A stretch of DNA of 64,000 nucleotides from Cystobasidium ongulense (Eukaryota; Basidiomycota; Cystobasidiomycetes; Cystobasidiales; Cystobasidiaceae): assembly GCA_022835595.1 (NCBI GenBank), contig BQUP01000003.1, forward strand, positions 2,340,401 to 2,404,400, read 5' to 3'. This document shows positions 48,153-57,700 of this stretch, piece after piece. Position numbers and translations under genes: made by a program. The stretch's first letter is position 1, and each line of letters starts with the position of its first letter. The notes under the pieces were generated by a model. The model worked only from the letters and a program-made list of their open reading frames with translations, had not been told where the DNA came from and made no database searches.

Positions 48153-48705
48153 GACTAAGAAATAAGGATTATTTGTATCAGTCGTGTTCGGGAGGGAGAA
48201 CCAAACCGGAGAAGGCTGGCGATGAAGCTGAAACCGAACAGCAGCGTCGTCCATGCCACTACAGCTTCAATCCAGTCTACATGTCGGTCAAGCCCGCTGC
48301 ATGTCGTGTGTGTAGGTTACGTTTGTCTCGTAGTCCAAGTTCGTTGTGCAGACGGGCGGGTTTTCTTTCGCAAGACATAGCACGGCTGTCACAGGCTGCC
48401 GCCCATCCTCGCTGGGGGAACGGTAGCCATCTTGTGGACTGCTGATGCTTGTGGTGGAAAGTTGGATGGAAGTGACAGCCCAGCTCAGAGTGTAGGTATA
48501 CGCGCCGCTCAACGCAGTACTGGCGTACGTTCGCAAAAGTCGGCAGTCTGTAAAACACACCTTCAAGGGCATTCATTTCTACGGTCATGTATTATTCTAC
48601 ACCATTTCGCATTAGTTATAAAATAATCGCTGTTCCCTTGTGGAGCGATATGCCTCGATAAGTTCGAATGCCATGAGAGCTGTCTGATTGGTGGCTCGGC
48701 CAGCG
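48153..48705. other. Spacer in the F-box cluster
   Basis: This spacer is the upstream region of paralog 1 and closely matches 49864..50421 and 54421..54898. It includes a TTATTTCTTAG tract just before the start codon, which could be a 5'-UTR intron acceptor. A 90-codon plus-strand frame is kept in all three spacers, probably only because the copies are young. Confidence 0.5.
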
Positions 48706-49863
48706 TCAGTTATCCAAAGCTGCATCGAAGACAGGGTATGCTCGTTCAGGATCGAGTAGCTCAGTCCTTGGAGAAATTGAGCGAGTTAGCCCTCGAGAGC
48801 GCAGTGTCTCAAAAGCTTGTTCACGCAACTTCTTGTACGCCGAGAGCGAGTATTCCCCTTCCTCCTTGCAGGTAACCCCATACAAGTACCAATATAAGGC
48901 CGGTATTGACCGCAGATTGGGCAAGTAGTCTGGATCGCTTAGCAGTCTAAGCATCTCGAAGATTCGTGCTTCTGTCGTCTTCCAAGTAATCTTTTGTACG
49001 CTTGGCGGAAAGTTGGTTGGATCTATCTGAGGGCAGGTCCCCAAAAGGTCTAGACACTCTAGCGAGGCTAGAACACCAATATTGACCGCCTCCAATGTAT
49101 GCCAGGCGTCAATACGTAATCTTCGCAGTTTGCTTCCAAAACTGCTTGTAAGTACTTGGTTCAACAGCGTTGAAATTGGCTCGTAGAGGTCGAGGCTAGT
49201 GATCCTGGCGCAATTACTAAAGGAATTCGGGCTGAAACCCGGATGTGACAGGAGCCAGAATCGGACGCGACGAAGGTTTGGAAGGCTTAATTCGACAGTG
49301 GACACGTATTCTGCTTGCAAGGAAAGATTCGCGATTGATTTGGGCAGGTCATTGAAGGCGCTATCCTCGATGGAGGGGCCCTTCCAGGACTGGACGAACA
49401 CGCCCAAAGTCTTCAAGCGAGGATTTTGAGAGGTCGGAAGGACGGCCTTCCAAAAAGGTAGGTCGTCTCCAGCGTCAATGACACAAGTGCAGCAGTGAAG
49501 GTTGCGTGCGACCTTGAGAATACGTGCAATTTGATTTCTTCCTAATTCGCGGTGTGCGTTGCGGGCGCCGACCTCATCGACATGCAGGACGTGAATCAAG
49601 CCTGCGAGATGCGGATTTTGCTCGACAGTCGCCACAAGTTTCTCCGCGCGTTCTGCAGTTTTATAACTTCCATAGATGTACTTGTACAATATTTCGTTGG
49701 CTGGGCGGACCCAACTTCTGCAGACCAGAGAGCATGCAGTGAGCTCCGCCCTAGAACCGTTCCTATAGCGAGCATCGATATACTTCCATTTGCGTTGAAC
49801 GGAGAAGGAGGCTAGGTGGCTGAAAATGACTCGGAGGCATTGAACAGGGAGCTTCTGTGTCAT
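48706..49863 (-). CDS. F-box paralog 2 (A-type)
   Basis: A single exon encodes 385 residues. It begins MTQKLPVQCLRVIFSHLASF and has the F-box segment CSLVCRSWVRPANEILYKYI. Shared leucine-rich blocks are LPKSIANLSLQAEYVSTVEL, NLRRVRFWLLSHPGFSPNSF and LASLECLDLLGTCPQIDPTN. The protein ends YPVFDAALDN. It is highly similar to paralogs 3, 4 and 5. The frame is intact with no stops or shifts, so it may be functional. Confidence 0.82.
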   Translation of the reverse strand: MTQKLPVQCLRVIFSHLASFSVQRKWKYIDARYRNGSRAELTACSLVCRSWVRPANEILYKYIYGSYKTAERAEKLVATVEQNPHLAGLIHVLHVDEVGARNAHRELGRNQIARILKVARNLHCCTCVIDAGDDLPFWKAVLPTSQNPRLKTLGVFVQSWKGPSIEDSAFNDLPKSIANLSLQAEYVSTVELSLPNLRRVRFWLLSHPGFSPNSFSNCARITSLDLYEPISTLLNQVLTSSFGSKLRRLRIDAWHTLEAVNIGVLASLECLDLLGTCPQIDPTNFPPSVQKITWKTTEARIFEMLRLLSDPDYLPNLRSIPALYWYLYGVTCKEEGEYSLSAYKKLREQAFETLRSRGLTRSISPRTELLDPERAYPVFDAALDN

Positions 49864-50421
49864 GCCTAAGAAATAAGGATTATTTGTATCAGTCGTGTTT
49901 GGGAGGGAGAACCAAACCGGAGAAGGCTGGCGATGAAGCTGAAACTGAACAGCAGCGTCTTCAATGCCACTACAGCTTCAATCCAGTCTACGTGTCGGTC
50001 AAGCCCGCTGTATGTCGCGTGTGTAGATTCCGTTTGTCTCGTAGGTCAAGTTCGTTGTGCAGACGGGCGGGGTTTCTTTCGCAAGACATAGGACGGCTGC
50101 CACAGAATACCGCGGATCCTCGCTGGGGGAACGGTAGCCATCTTGTGGAATGCTGATGCTTGTGGTGGAAAGTTGGATGGAAGTGACAGCCCAACTCAGA
50201 GTGTAAGTATACGCGCCACTCAACGCAGTACTGGCGTACGTTCGCAAATGTCTACAGTCTGTATACCTGGAGACACACCTTCAAGGGAATTCATTCTACG
50301 GTCATTTGTTATTCTACACCATTTCGCAGTTAGTTATTAAATAATTGCTGTTCCCTTGTGGAGCGATATGCCTCGATAAGTTCGAATGCGCTGAGCTGTC
50401 TGATTGGTGGCTTGGCCAGCG
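49864..50421. other. Spacer in the F-box cluster
   Basis: Upstream region of paralog 2 and downstream flank of paralog 3. It aligns with 48153..48705 and 54421..54898, including a TGTTCCCTTGTGGAGCGATA block near the right-hand part. Confidence 0.5.
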
Positions 50422-51579
50422 TCAGTTTTCCAAAGTTGCATCAAAGACAGGGCATGCTCGTTTAGGATCTAGTAGGTCAGTCCTTGGGGAAATTGAGCGA
50501 GTCAGCCCTCGAGAGCGCAATGTCTCAAAAGCTTGTTTACGCAACTTCTTGTACGCCGAGAGCGAGTATTCCCCTTCCTTCTTGCAGGTAACCCCATACA
50601 CGTACCAATATAACGCCGGTATTGACCGAAGATTGGGCAAGTAGTCCGGATCGCTTAGCAGTCTAAGCATCTCGAAGATTCGTGCTTCTATCGTCTTCCA
50701 AGTAATCTCTTGTACGCTTGGCGGAAAGTTGGTTGGGTCTAACTGAGGGCAGGTCCCCAGAAGGTCTAGACACTCTAGCGAGGCTAGAACACCGGTATTG
50801 ACCGCTTCCTCTGCATGCCACGCCTCAATACGTAATCTTCGCAGATTGCTTCCAATACTGCTTGTGAGCACTTGGTTCAGAAGCGTCGAATCTGGCTCGT
50901 AGAGGTCGAGGCTAGTGATCCTGGCGCAATTACTAAAGGAATTCGGGCTGAAACCCGGAGCTGACAGGAGCCAGAATCGGAGCCGACGGAGGTTTGGAAG
51001 GCTTAACTCGACAGTGGACACGTATTCTGCTTGCAAGGAGAGATTCGCGATTGATTTGGGCAGGTCATTGAAGGCGCTATCCCCGATGGAAAGGCCCTCC
51101 CAGGAATGAACGATCAAACCCAAAGTCTTTAAGCGAGGATTTTGAAAGGTCGGAAGGACGGCCTTCCGAAAAGGTACATCGTCTCGAAGGTAGATGATAC
51201 AAGTGTAGCAGTGAAGGTTGCGTGCGACCTTGAGAATACGTGCAATTTGATTTCTTCTTAATTCGCGGTGTGTGTCGCGGGTGTCGAACTCATCGACATG
51301 CAGGACGTGAATCAAGTCTGCGAGATGTGGATTTTGCTCGATAGTCGCCACAAGCTTCTCTGCGCGTTCTGCGGTTTTATAATCTCCATAGATATACTTG
51401 TACAATATCTCGTTGGCTGGACGGACCCAACTTCTACAGACCAGAGCGCACGCAGCGAGGTGCTCCCTCGAACCTTCCCTATAGCGAGCATCGATATAAT
51501 TCCATTTAGGTCGAACGGAGAAGGAGGCTAGATGGCTGAAGATGATTCGAAGACAATCTGCAGGAGGCTTTCGCGCCAT
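50422..51579 (-). CDS. F-box paralog 3 (B-type)
   Basis: A single exon encodes 385 residues. It begins MARKPPADCLRIIFSHLASF, the B-type start shared with paralog 5, and continues with the same F-box and leucine-rich blocks. It ends CPVFDATLEN. The whole length aligns with paralog 5 without gaps that I can see. The frame is intact. Its upstream flank matches that of paralog 5 up to about 51881. Confidence 0.82.
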   Translation of the reverse strand: MARKPPADCLRIIFSHLASFSVRPKWNYIDARYREGSREHLAACALVCRSWVRPANEILYKYIYGDYKTAERAEKLVATIEQNPHLADLIHVLHVDEFDTRDTHRELRRNQIARILKVARNLHCYTCIIYLRDDVPFRKAVLPTFQNPRLKTLGLIVHSWEGLSIGDSAFNDLPKSIANLSLQAEYVSTVELSLPNLRRLRFWLLSAPGFSPNSFSNCARITSLDLYEPDSTLLNQVLTSSIGSNLRRLRIEAWHAEEAVNTGVLASLECLDLLGTCPQLDPTNFPPSVQEITWKTIEARIFEMLRLLSDPDYLPNLRSIPALYWYVYGVTCKKEGEYSLSAYKKLRKQAFETLRSRGLTRSISPRTDLLDPKRACPVFDATLEN

Positions 51580-51884
51580 GCTTGCACAAAGTAAGATTTG
51601 TCTGTGTTGATGGTGCAGTTAAGAGGACCGAAGGAGAAGAGGAAATGAGGGTGCAGGCAGCGGGTCCTCAATGTCAACTCAACATGCATGTCAGTCGAGT
51701 CTGCCGTACGTAATCTATGCAGGCTTCGCTTGTCGTGTCGTTCGTGTCCGTCCTGCAAACGAGCGTCTGTTTGTCGCGGGGGTAAAGCCAGCCGGCGAGC
51801 CTAAGCAGCGGCCGTCGACTAGGACAACAGCAGCCATCATGTGACTACTGTTGTGTCCTTCCAGCCAAGTCGAGGTGTTGTCAC
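51580..51884. other. Truncated copy of the B-type F-box promoter
   Basis: This matches 56057..56361 (start CTTGCACAAAGTAAGATTTG, end TCGAGGTGTTGT). At about 51881 the match stops and the dispersed repeat begins, whereas the other copy runs on into the PRE1 promoter. Confidence 0.7.
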
Positions 51885-52955
51885 GGGCTTAGGGACCCGT
51901 TCTTTTCTTGCTCCTGCTCGAGGGCAAAGTTTGGCGAAATAACCATGCATGTTTAGAGTTTGAAGAGAACGCAGCAGCACGGCTTGATCGCATTTTGAAC
52001 AAAGAGCGGCGTTGACAGCTCGCGCTTACAACACTTTACCGTACGTAAGGGTTCTCAATCACAGTAGCCTTGCGACCCGAAGCTTTCAGTGTCACTGTGT
52101 ACGCGCACTAATCCGTTCTTTTTGACGAGGTTCTTAGATAAAAGAAGGCATGAAGGCTGCAGATTGTGGCAAAAGGCACATCCAAAGTCAATATCGAATG
52201 TTCAGGCAGTAGATGTGTGATATGTGTTCACTCACTGCAATTACGCTACTTCGCAAATGTATTACACGCCTGCAATTGGCCACATCAGGATGATAAGTAC
52301 AGAGACCAGAAACTCTCAGTGAACGTGATCGGCAAGCATGCTAATCGAAAAAAAAAAAACAGTCTGTATCAGCCCCATGGCTGTTAGTGGTAAGTCTGCT
52401 GGAGCACAGAATACTCGGGGGCATGTAACGATGCTGTTTTTATCCCAATAAGAATTCAAGGGCATATACTAGCTGTGATCGGCACGTGTCTGACGTCCTC
52501 ATCCTTCTTGCTATGTAGCGGTGACCATGAGAAGCAGGAAGCCTTCCCTGTTACCAGTATATGAGGCCGCGCAGCTCCTCTTCTTACCGCTATCAACCAA
52601 ACTTCTACCGTCCGCCGCACGCGGTCGGCCCACGCAGTACTCACGAGTACAACGCATGGAGTCGGTAAAGTCCTATGGATGTGACCTGTCGTGGTAGCTC
52701 GCTTCCGCAAGTTTTGTGTCTGAGACCCCACAAATATTTGTAAAGGCGTATGCCAGCAAGTTCCCCTCGGCGCTGACTGATTGACAATTTGCACTCGTTG
52801 CCACCCATCGCGCATTGTAATTTGTAGCGGAAAGCGTGGAGGTCGGAAAAAGGAAGCTGGAGGCAATTCATAACCAACAGCGTCTGCCGGAACCAATACA
52901 ATCTTACGCTCCCTACCCCGTATCTAGCTGCTCTCGCAGCTGGTCCTGTAATCGA
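51885..52955. repeat. Dispersed repeat, copy 2 (complete)
   Basis: This is the ungapped counterpart of 34160..34945, in the same orientation. It has an extra poly-A run (about 52348..52360) and the roughly 310-bp interval that is missing in copy 1. No transposase-like frame is visible; open frames are under 150 codons and unrecognised. It lies exactly at the junction of the duplicated F-box unit. Confidence 0.8.
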
Positions 52956-53258
52956 ACAATGTCGCCGCTTCTTTTTCTTGCAACTGTACGACTGGTGCAA
53001 TTACAGCACAAGCTCGCAAGGCCTCAAGTTGGCCAGGACCCAGGCATACGGAGGCTGAATTCATCTATAGACTAGTCTGCATTGCAGTCAGGCTTGCCGC
53101 TTTCCTACTGGCGCAAACCAGAAACATCGACAACAAGCTTCTCGCCCGATACAGCTCCAGCAGCGAGCATATCGATGGCTTTCTGATATCTGTCTACTGC
53201 GTCCACTCTTTCTATCGGTGTCGCTTTACTTGGCTTGATAGTGCCGTTTCCGACAAGC
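52952..53258. repeat. Duplicated GRF-promoter/oxidoreductase segment, copy 2
   Basis: This matches 44589..44924 with scattered substitutions. It includes about 50 codons of the last oxidoreductase exon (minus strand), so it is a truncated gene fragment. The match ends at CGACAAGC (53258), 1 bp before the stop codon of F-box paralog 4. Confidence 0.85.
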
Positions 53259-53259
53259 G

Positions 53260-54420
53260 TCAGTTGTCCAAAGCTACATCAAAAACAGGGTATGCTCGCT
53301 CAGGATCTAGTAGTTCAATCCTTGGGGAAATGGAGCGAGTTAGCCCTCGAGAGCGCAGTGTCTCAAAGGCGTGTTTACGCAACTTCTCGTACGCCGAGAG
53401 CGAGTATTCCTCTTCCTCCTTGCAGGTAACCCCAGACAAGTACCAATATAACGCCGGTATCGATCGCAAATTGGGCAAGAAGTCTGGATCGCTTAGCAGT
53501 CTAAGCATCTCGAAGACTCGTGCTTCGGTCATAGCCTTCCAAGTAATCTTTTGTACGCTTGGCGGAAAGTTGGTTGGATCCAACTGAGGGCAGGTCCCCA
53601 AAAGGTCCAGACACTCTAGCGATGCTAGAATACCGGTATTGACGGCTTTCACGGCATGCCAGGCGTCAATACGTAATCTTCGCAGATTGCTTCCAATACT
53701 GCTTGTAAGTACTTGGCTCAGAAGCGTTGAATAAGGCTCGCAGAAGTCGAGGCTAGTGATCCTGGCGCAATTTCTAAAGGAAGTCGGGTTGAAACCCGCA
53801 TCCGTCTGTTGCCAGAATCGGAGCCGACGAAGGTTTGGAAGGCTTAACTCGACAGTGGACACGTATTCTGCTTCCAGGGAAAGATTCGCGATTGAGGTGG
53901 GGAGGTCATTGAAGGCGCTAAACTCGATGGAAGGGCCCTCCCAGAAATGGACGAACAACCCCAGGGTCTTCAAGCGAGGATTTTGAGAGGTCGGAAGGAC
54001 GGCCTTCCAAAAAGGTACATCGTCTCGAACGTAGATGACACAAGTGTACCAGTGAAGGTTGCGCGCGACCTTGAGAATACGAGCGATTCGATTTCTTCTT
54101 AATTCGCGGTGTGCGTTGTGGGTGCCGAACTCATCGACATGCAGTACTTGTACCAAGCCTGCGAGATGTGGATTTTGCTCGACAGTCGCCGCAAGCTTCT
54201 CTGCGCGTTCTGCGGTTATATAATCTCCATAGATGTACTTGTACAATATCTCGTTGGCTGGGCCGACCCAACTTCGACAGACCAGAGCGCACGCAGTGAG
54301 GTGCGCCCTAGAACCATCCCTATAGCGAGCATCGATATAATTCCATTTGGATCGAACAGAGAAGGAGGCTAGGTGGCTGAAAATGACTCGGAGGCATTGA
54401 ACAGGGAGCTTCTGTGTCAT
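53260..54420 (-). CDS. F-box paralog 4 (A-type)
   Basis: A single exon encodes 386 residues. It begins MTQKLPVQCLRVIFSHLASF and ends YPVFDVALDN, like paralog 2. It has the F-box segment CALVCRSWVGPANEILYKYI and the leucine-rich blocks NLRRLRFWQQTDAGFNPTSF and LASLECLDLLGTCPQLDPTN. One extra residue comes from the segment TWKAMTEARVFEML. The frame is intact. Its 3' flank is unlike that of the other copies because foreign repeat sequence begins right at the stop codon, so it must use a different polyadenylation context. Confidence 0.82.
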   Translation of the reverse strand: MTQKLPVQCLRVIFSHLASFSVRSKWNYIDARYRDGSRAHLTACALVCRSWVGPANEILYKYIYGDYITAERAEKLAATVEQNPHLAGLVQVLHVDEFGTHNAHRELRRNRIARILKVARNLHWYTCVIYVRDDVPFWKAVLPTSQNPRLKTLGLFVHFWEGPSIEFSAFNDLPTSIANLSLEAEYVSTVELSLPNLRRLRFWQQTDAGFNPTSFRNCARITSLDFCEPYSTLLSQVLTSSIGSNLRRLRIDAWHAVKAVNTGILASLECLDLLGTCPQLDPTNFPPSVQKITWKAMTEARVFEMLRLLSDPDFLPNLRSIPALYWYLSGVTCKEEEEYSLSAYEKLRKHAFETLRSRGLTRSISPRIELLDPERAYPVFDVALDN

Positions 54421-54898
54421 GACTAAGAAATAAGGATTATTTGTATCAGTCGTGTTTGGGAGGGAGAACCAAACCGGAGAAGGCTGGCGATGAAGCTGAA
54501 ACTGAACAGCAGCGTCTTCAATGCCACTACAGCTTCAATCCAGTCTACGTGTCGGTCAAGCCCGCTGCATGTCGTGTGTGTAGGTTACGTTTGTCTTGTA
54601 GTCCAAGTTCGTTGTGCAGACGGGCGGGTTTTCTTTCGCAAGACATAGCACGGCTGCCACAGACTGCCGCGGATCCTCGCTGGGGGAACGGTAGCCATCT
54701 TGTAGACTGCTGATGCTTGTGGTGGAAAGTTGGAGGCAGTCTGTAAAACACACCTTCAAGGGCATTCATTTCTACGGTCATTTGTTATTCTACACCATTT
54801 CGCAGTTAGATATTAAATATCGCTGTTCCCTTGTGGAGCGATATGCCTCGATAAGTTCGAATGCCCTGAGAGCTGTCTGATTGGTGGCTTGGCCAGCG
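54421..54898. other. Spacer in the F-box cluster
   Basis: Upstream region of paralog 4 and 3' flank of paralog 5. It aligns with the spacers at 48153 and 49864 but lacks about 70 bp present in those near 54733 (the stretch with GAAGTGACAGCCCA...CGCAAA). Confidence 0.5.
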
Positions 54899-56056
54899 TC
54901 AGTTTTCCAAAGTTGCATCAAAGACAGGGCATGCTTGTTCAGGATCGAGTAGCTCAGTCCTTGGGGAAATGGAGCGAGTTAGCCCTCGGGAGCGCAGTGT
55001 CTCAAAAGCTTGTTTACGCAACTTCTTGTACGCCGAGAGCGAGTATTCCCCTTCCTTCTTGTAGGGAACCCTAAACAAGTACCAATATAAGGCCGGTATT
55101 GATCGCAGATTGGGCAAGTAGTCTGGATCGCTTAGCAGTCTAAGCATCTCGAACATTCGTGCTTCTGTCGTCTTCCAAGTAATCTCTTGTACGCTTGGCG
55201 GAAAGTTGGTTGGGTCTAACTGAGGGCAGGTCCCCAGAAGGTCCAGACACTCTAGCGAGGCTAGAACCCCGGTATTGACCGCTTCCTCTGCATGCCACGA
55301 CTCAATACGTAATCTTCGCAGATGGCTTCCAATACTGCTTGTGAGTACTTGGTTCAGAAGCGTTGAATCTGGCTTGTAGAGGTCGAGGCTAGTGATCCTG
55401 GCGCAATTACTAAAGGAATTCGGGCTGAAACCCGGAGCTGACAGGAACCAGAATCGGAGCCGACGAAGGTTTGGAAGGCTTAACTCGACAGTGGACACAT
55501 ATTCTGCTTCCAAGGAGAGATTCACGATTGAGGTGGGGAGGTCATTGAAGGCGCTATCCTCGATGGAAGGGCCATTCCAGAAATGCACGAACAACCCCAA
55601 AGTCTTCAAGCGAGGATTTTGAGAGGTCGGAAGGACGGCCTTCCAAAAAGGTACATCGTCTCGAACGTAGATGATACAAGTGTAGCAGTGAAGCTTGCGT
55701 GCGACCTTGAGAATACGTGCAATTTGATTTCTTCCTAATTCGCGGTGTGCGTTGTGGGTGCCGAACTCATCGACATGCAGGACTTGAACCAAGTCTGCGA
55801 GATGCGGATTTTGCTCGACAGTCGCCACAAGCTTCTCTGCGCGTTCTGCGGTTTTATAATCTCCATAGATGTACTTGTACAATATCTCGTTGGCTGGGCG
55901 GACCCAACTTCTACAGACCAGAGCGCACGCAGTGAGGTGCGCCCTAGAACCCTTCCTATATCGAGCATCGATATAATTCCATTTAGGTCGAACGGAGAAG
56001 GAGGCTAGATGGCTGAAGATGATTCGAAAACAATCTGCAGGAGGCTTTCGCGCCAT
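54899..56056 (-). CDS. F-box paralog 5 (B-type)
   Basis: A single exon encodes 385 residues. It begins MARKPPADCFRIIFSHLASF and is the closest relative of paralog 3. The F-box segment CALVCRSWVRPANEILYKYI, the leucine-rich blocks SLEAEYVSTVELSLPNLRRL and VLASLECLDLLGTCPQLDPT, and the end CPVFDATLEN are all intact. It is divergent from PRE1. Its upstream flank continues without a break into the PRE1 promoter, so this copy probably occupies the ancestral position. Confidence 0.82.
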   Translation of the reverse strand: MARKPPADCFRIIFSHLASFSVRPKWNYIDARYRKGSRAHLTACALVCRSWVRPANEILYKYIYGDYKTAERAEKLVATVEQNPHLADLVQVLHVDEFGTHNAHRELGRNQIARILKVARKLHCYTCIIYVRDDVPFWKAVLPTSQNPRLKTLGLFVHFWNGPSIEDSAFNDLPTSIVNLSLEAEYVSTVELSLPNLRRLRFWFLSAPGFSPNSFSNCARITSLDLYKPDSTLLNQVLTSSIGSHLRRLRIESWHAEEAVNTGVLASLECLDLLGTCPQLDPTNFPPSVQEITWKTTEARMFEMLRLLSDPDYLPNLRSIPALYWYLFRVPYKKEGEYSLSAYKKLRKQAFETLRSRGLTRSISPRTELLDPEQACPVFDATLEN

Positions 56057-56484
56057 GCTTGCACAAAGTAAGATTTGTCTGTGTTGATGGTGCAGTTAAG
56101 AGGACCGAAGGAGAAGAGGAGATGAGGGCGAAAATGGCAGCAGGTCTTCAATGTCAACTCAATATGCGTGTCAGTCGAGTTTGCTGTATGTAGTGTTTGT
56201 GAACTTCGGTTGTCGCGTCATTCAAGTCCGTCCTGCAAACGAGCGTCTGTGTCGCGGGAGTCAAGGCCAGCCGGCAAGCCTAAGCAGCGACCATCGACTA
56301 GGACAACAGCAGCCATTATGTGGCTACTGTTGTGTTCTTCCAGCCAGGTCGAGGTGTTGTGATGCGTTATGGTGATGGAGGAAGAACAACCTTGAAGCCC
56401 GCTTTTCGCTGCTGTTCAGGCTTCGTCACCGACTGACTGGACCAAGATCAACCCATCAAGTCAAAGGACAACGACAACGACGAG
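56057..56484. promoter_or_regulatory. Divergent promoter F-box paralog 5 / PRE1
   Basis: This 428-bp region separates the two start codons. The left 305 bp is duplicated at 51580..51884. I do not see the yeast proteasome element GGTGGCAAA. Confidence 0.5.
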
Positions 56485-57387
56485 ATGGAGAGTCTAATCG
56501 CATTGGTAGGTCACATTTCTTGCATTGACGCTGCAGCTTGCTGGGCCCGACACTCACTGCTCTGCCAACAGCGCGGAGAGGACTGGGTCATTCTAGCCGG
56601 CGACAGGAACCAGGCGAGGTCCATCGTCAAGATGAAGACGGACGAGGACAAGATGCGCGTGGTGGGCAGTCACCAGGTGATGGCCTTTAATGGCGAGGCA
56701 GGTCAGTTGGTCCATCCAATCTACTCGTTACTCGTTGATCGACGAGGGTTGCGCAAGCTACTGACACTTGGGAATACACGTTACTATCGACATGCAGGCG
56801 ACACAACCAACTTTGCTGAGTACGTCCAGGCGAATCTCAAGCTCAATTCAATCCGAAACAACGTCCCGACCTCGACGCCCGCTGCTGGAGCCTGGATTCG
56901 CAATCAGCTAGCTACCTCTCTCAGATCACGCAAGCCCTATTCCGTCAACATTCTTCTCGGCGGATACGATGTTGCAACCTCTTCCCCTCATCTCTACTGG
57001 ATTGACTACCTGGGAACAATCGGCGATGTCCCTTACGCGGCTCATGGATACGCCTCGTACTTCTGTCTCTCGACACTCGACCGCTTCCACGATCCAAAGG
57101 GCTCATGGGAAGACGGGATCGAGGTGCTGAAGAAGTGCATCAAGGAGCTGCAGGTCAGATTTATCATTGACATGTGAGTTGCAGCTGATAACCCAGCATG
57201 GCTTTTGGTCTCTAGCTGACTAGTCTTTTCCACCATAAGGGGAAGCTGGGGAGTACGCATCATCACAAAAGACGGCATAAAAGAGATGATCATCTCGGCA
57301 GGCGATATTCCAGCACCACACGGGGCGAGACCACTTGCAGACGTACCAATGGAGACAACGCCACTTGAGCCAGTGCAAGCGACTTGA
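56485..57387 (+). CDS. PRE1: 20S proteasome subunit beta-4 (PSMB2/Pre1)
   Basis: Four exons, 56485..56505, 56572..56701, 56798..57173 and 57240..57387, encode 224 residues. The start MESLIAL joins directly to RGEDWVILAGD, so there is no propeptide and no catalytic N-terminal Thr, as in the inactive beta-4 subunit. Family blocks are FNGEAGDTTNFAEYVQANL, LRSRKPYSVNILLGGYD and LYWIDYLGTIGDVPYAAHGY. The C-terminal IITKDGIKEM is followed by a tail of about 30 residues that is longer than in yeast and may contact neighbouring subunits. The subunit is a structural part of the inner rings of the 20S core. The first exon is only 21 nt. A 19-bp tandem duplication covers the stop codon. Confidence 0.95.
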
Positions 57388-57400
57388 GCCAGTGCAAGCG
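57363..57400. repeat. Perfect 19-bp tandem duplication across the PRE1 stop
   Basis: The unit ACTTGAGCCAGTGCAAGCG occurs at 57363..57381 and again at 57382..57400. The present stop lies in the second unit; without the duplication the frame would stop one residue earlier. Confidence 0.9.
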
Positions 57401-57700
57401 TAGGCGCAAGACAGGCCATTCCGAGGTGCAAATTTGTAGCAGTCTAGAAATGCAGGTTGCTGTTTGAAAGGCACCGTGATGTAATAACACTTTCTCTTTG
57501 CTCTAATCTGCCCTCTCGTCCGTAGACTGGGATCTCGCGAACGCTCTCTGACATGCTGGCGGTGGTGTAATCGTGACCAAATGCTACAGTACTGAATGTC
57601 TGGATCCTACAACAACAGGTAAACCCTTTCAACGATATATACACATTCGTACGCTTTCATGGAAATACTTCATTAACAGCAAATGCGAGGACTACTGTCG
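57388..57700. other. Intergenic between convergent PRE1 and RCY1
   Basis: About 310 bp of 3' flanks; nothing else seen. Confidence 0.5.

Noticed and set aside
48173-48445. A 90-codon plus-strand frame upstream of the A-type F-box genes, kept in three copies.
   Set aside because: The copies are so similar that an open frame can persist without selection. It overlaps the promoter of the opposite gene and has no known motif.
51885-51900. A TTAGGG hexamer at the edge of the dispersed repeat, suggesting telomeric DNA.
   Set aside because: Only one unit is present, and copy 1 reads CTAGGG. There is no tandem array.
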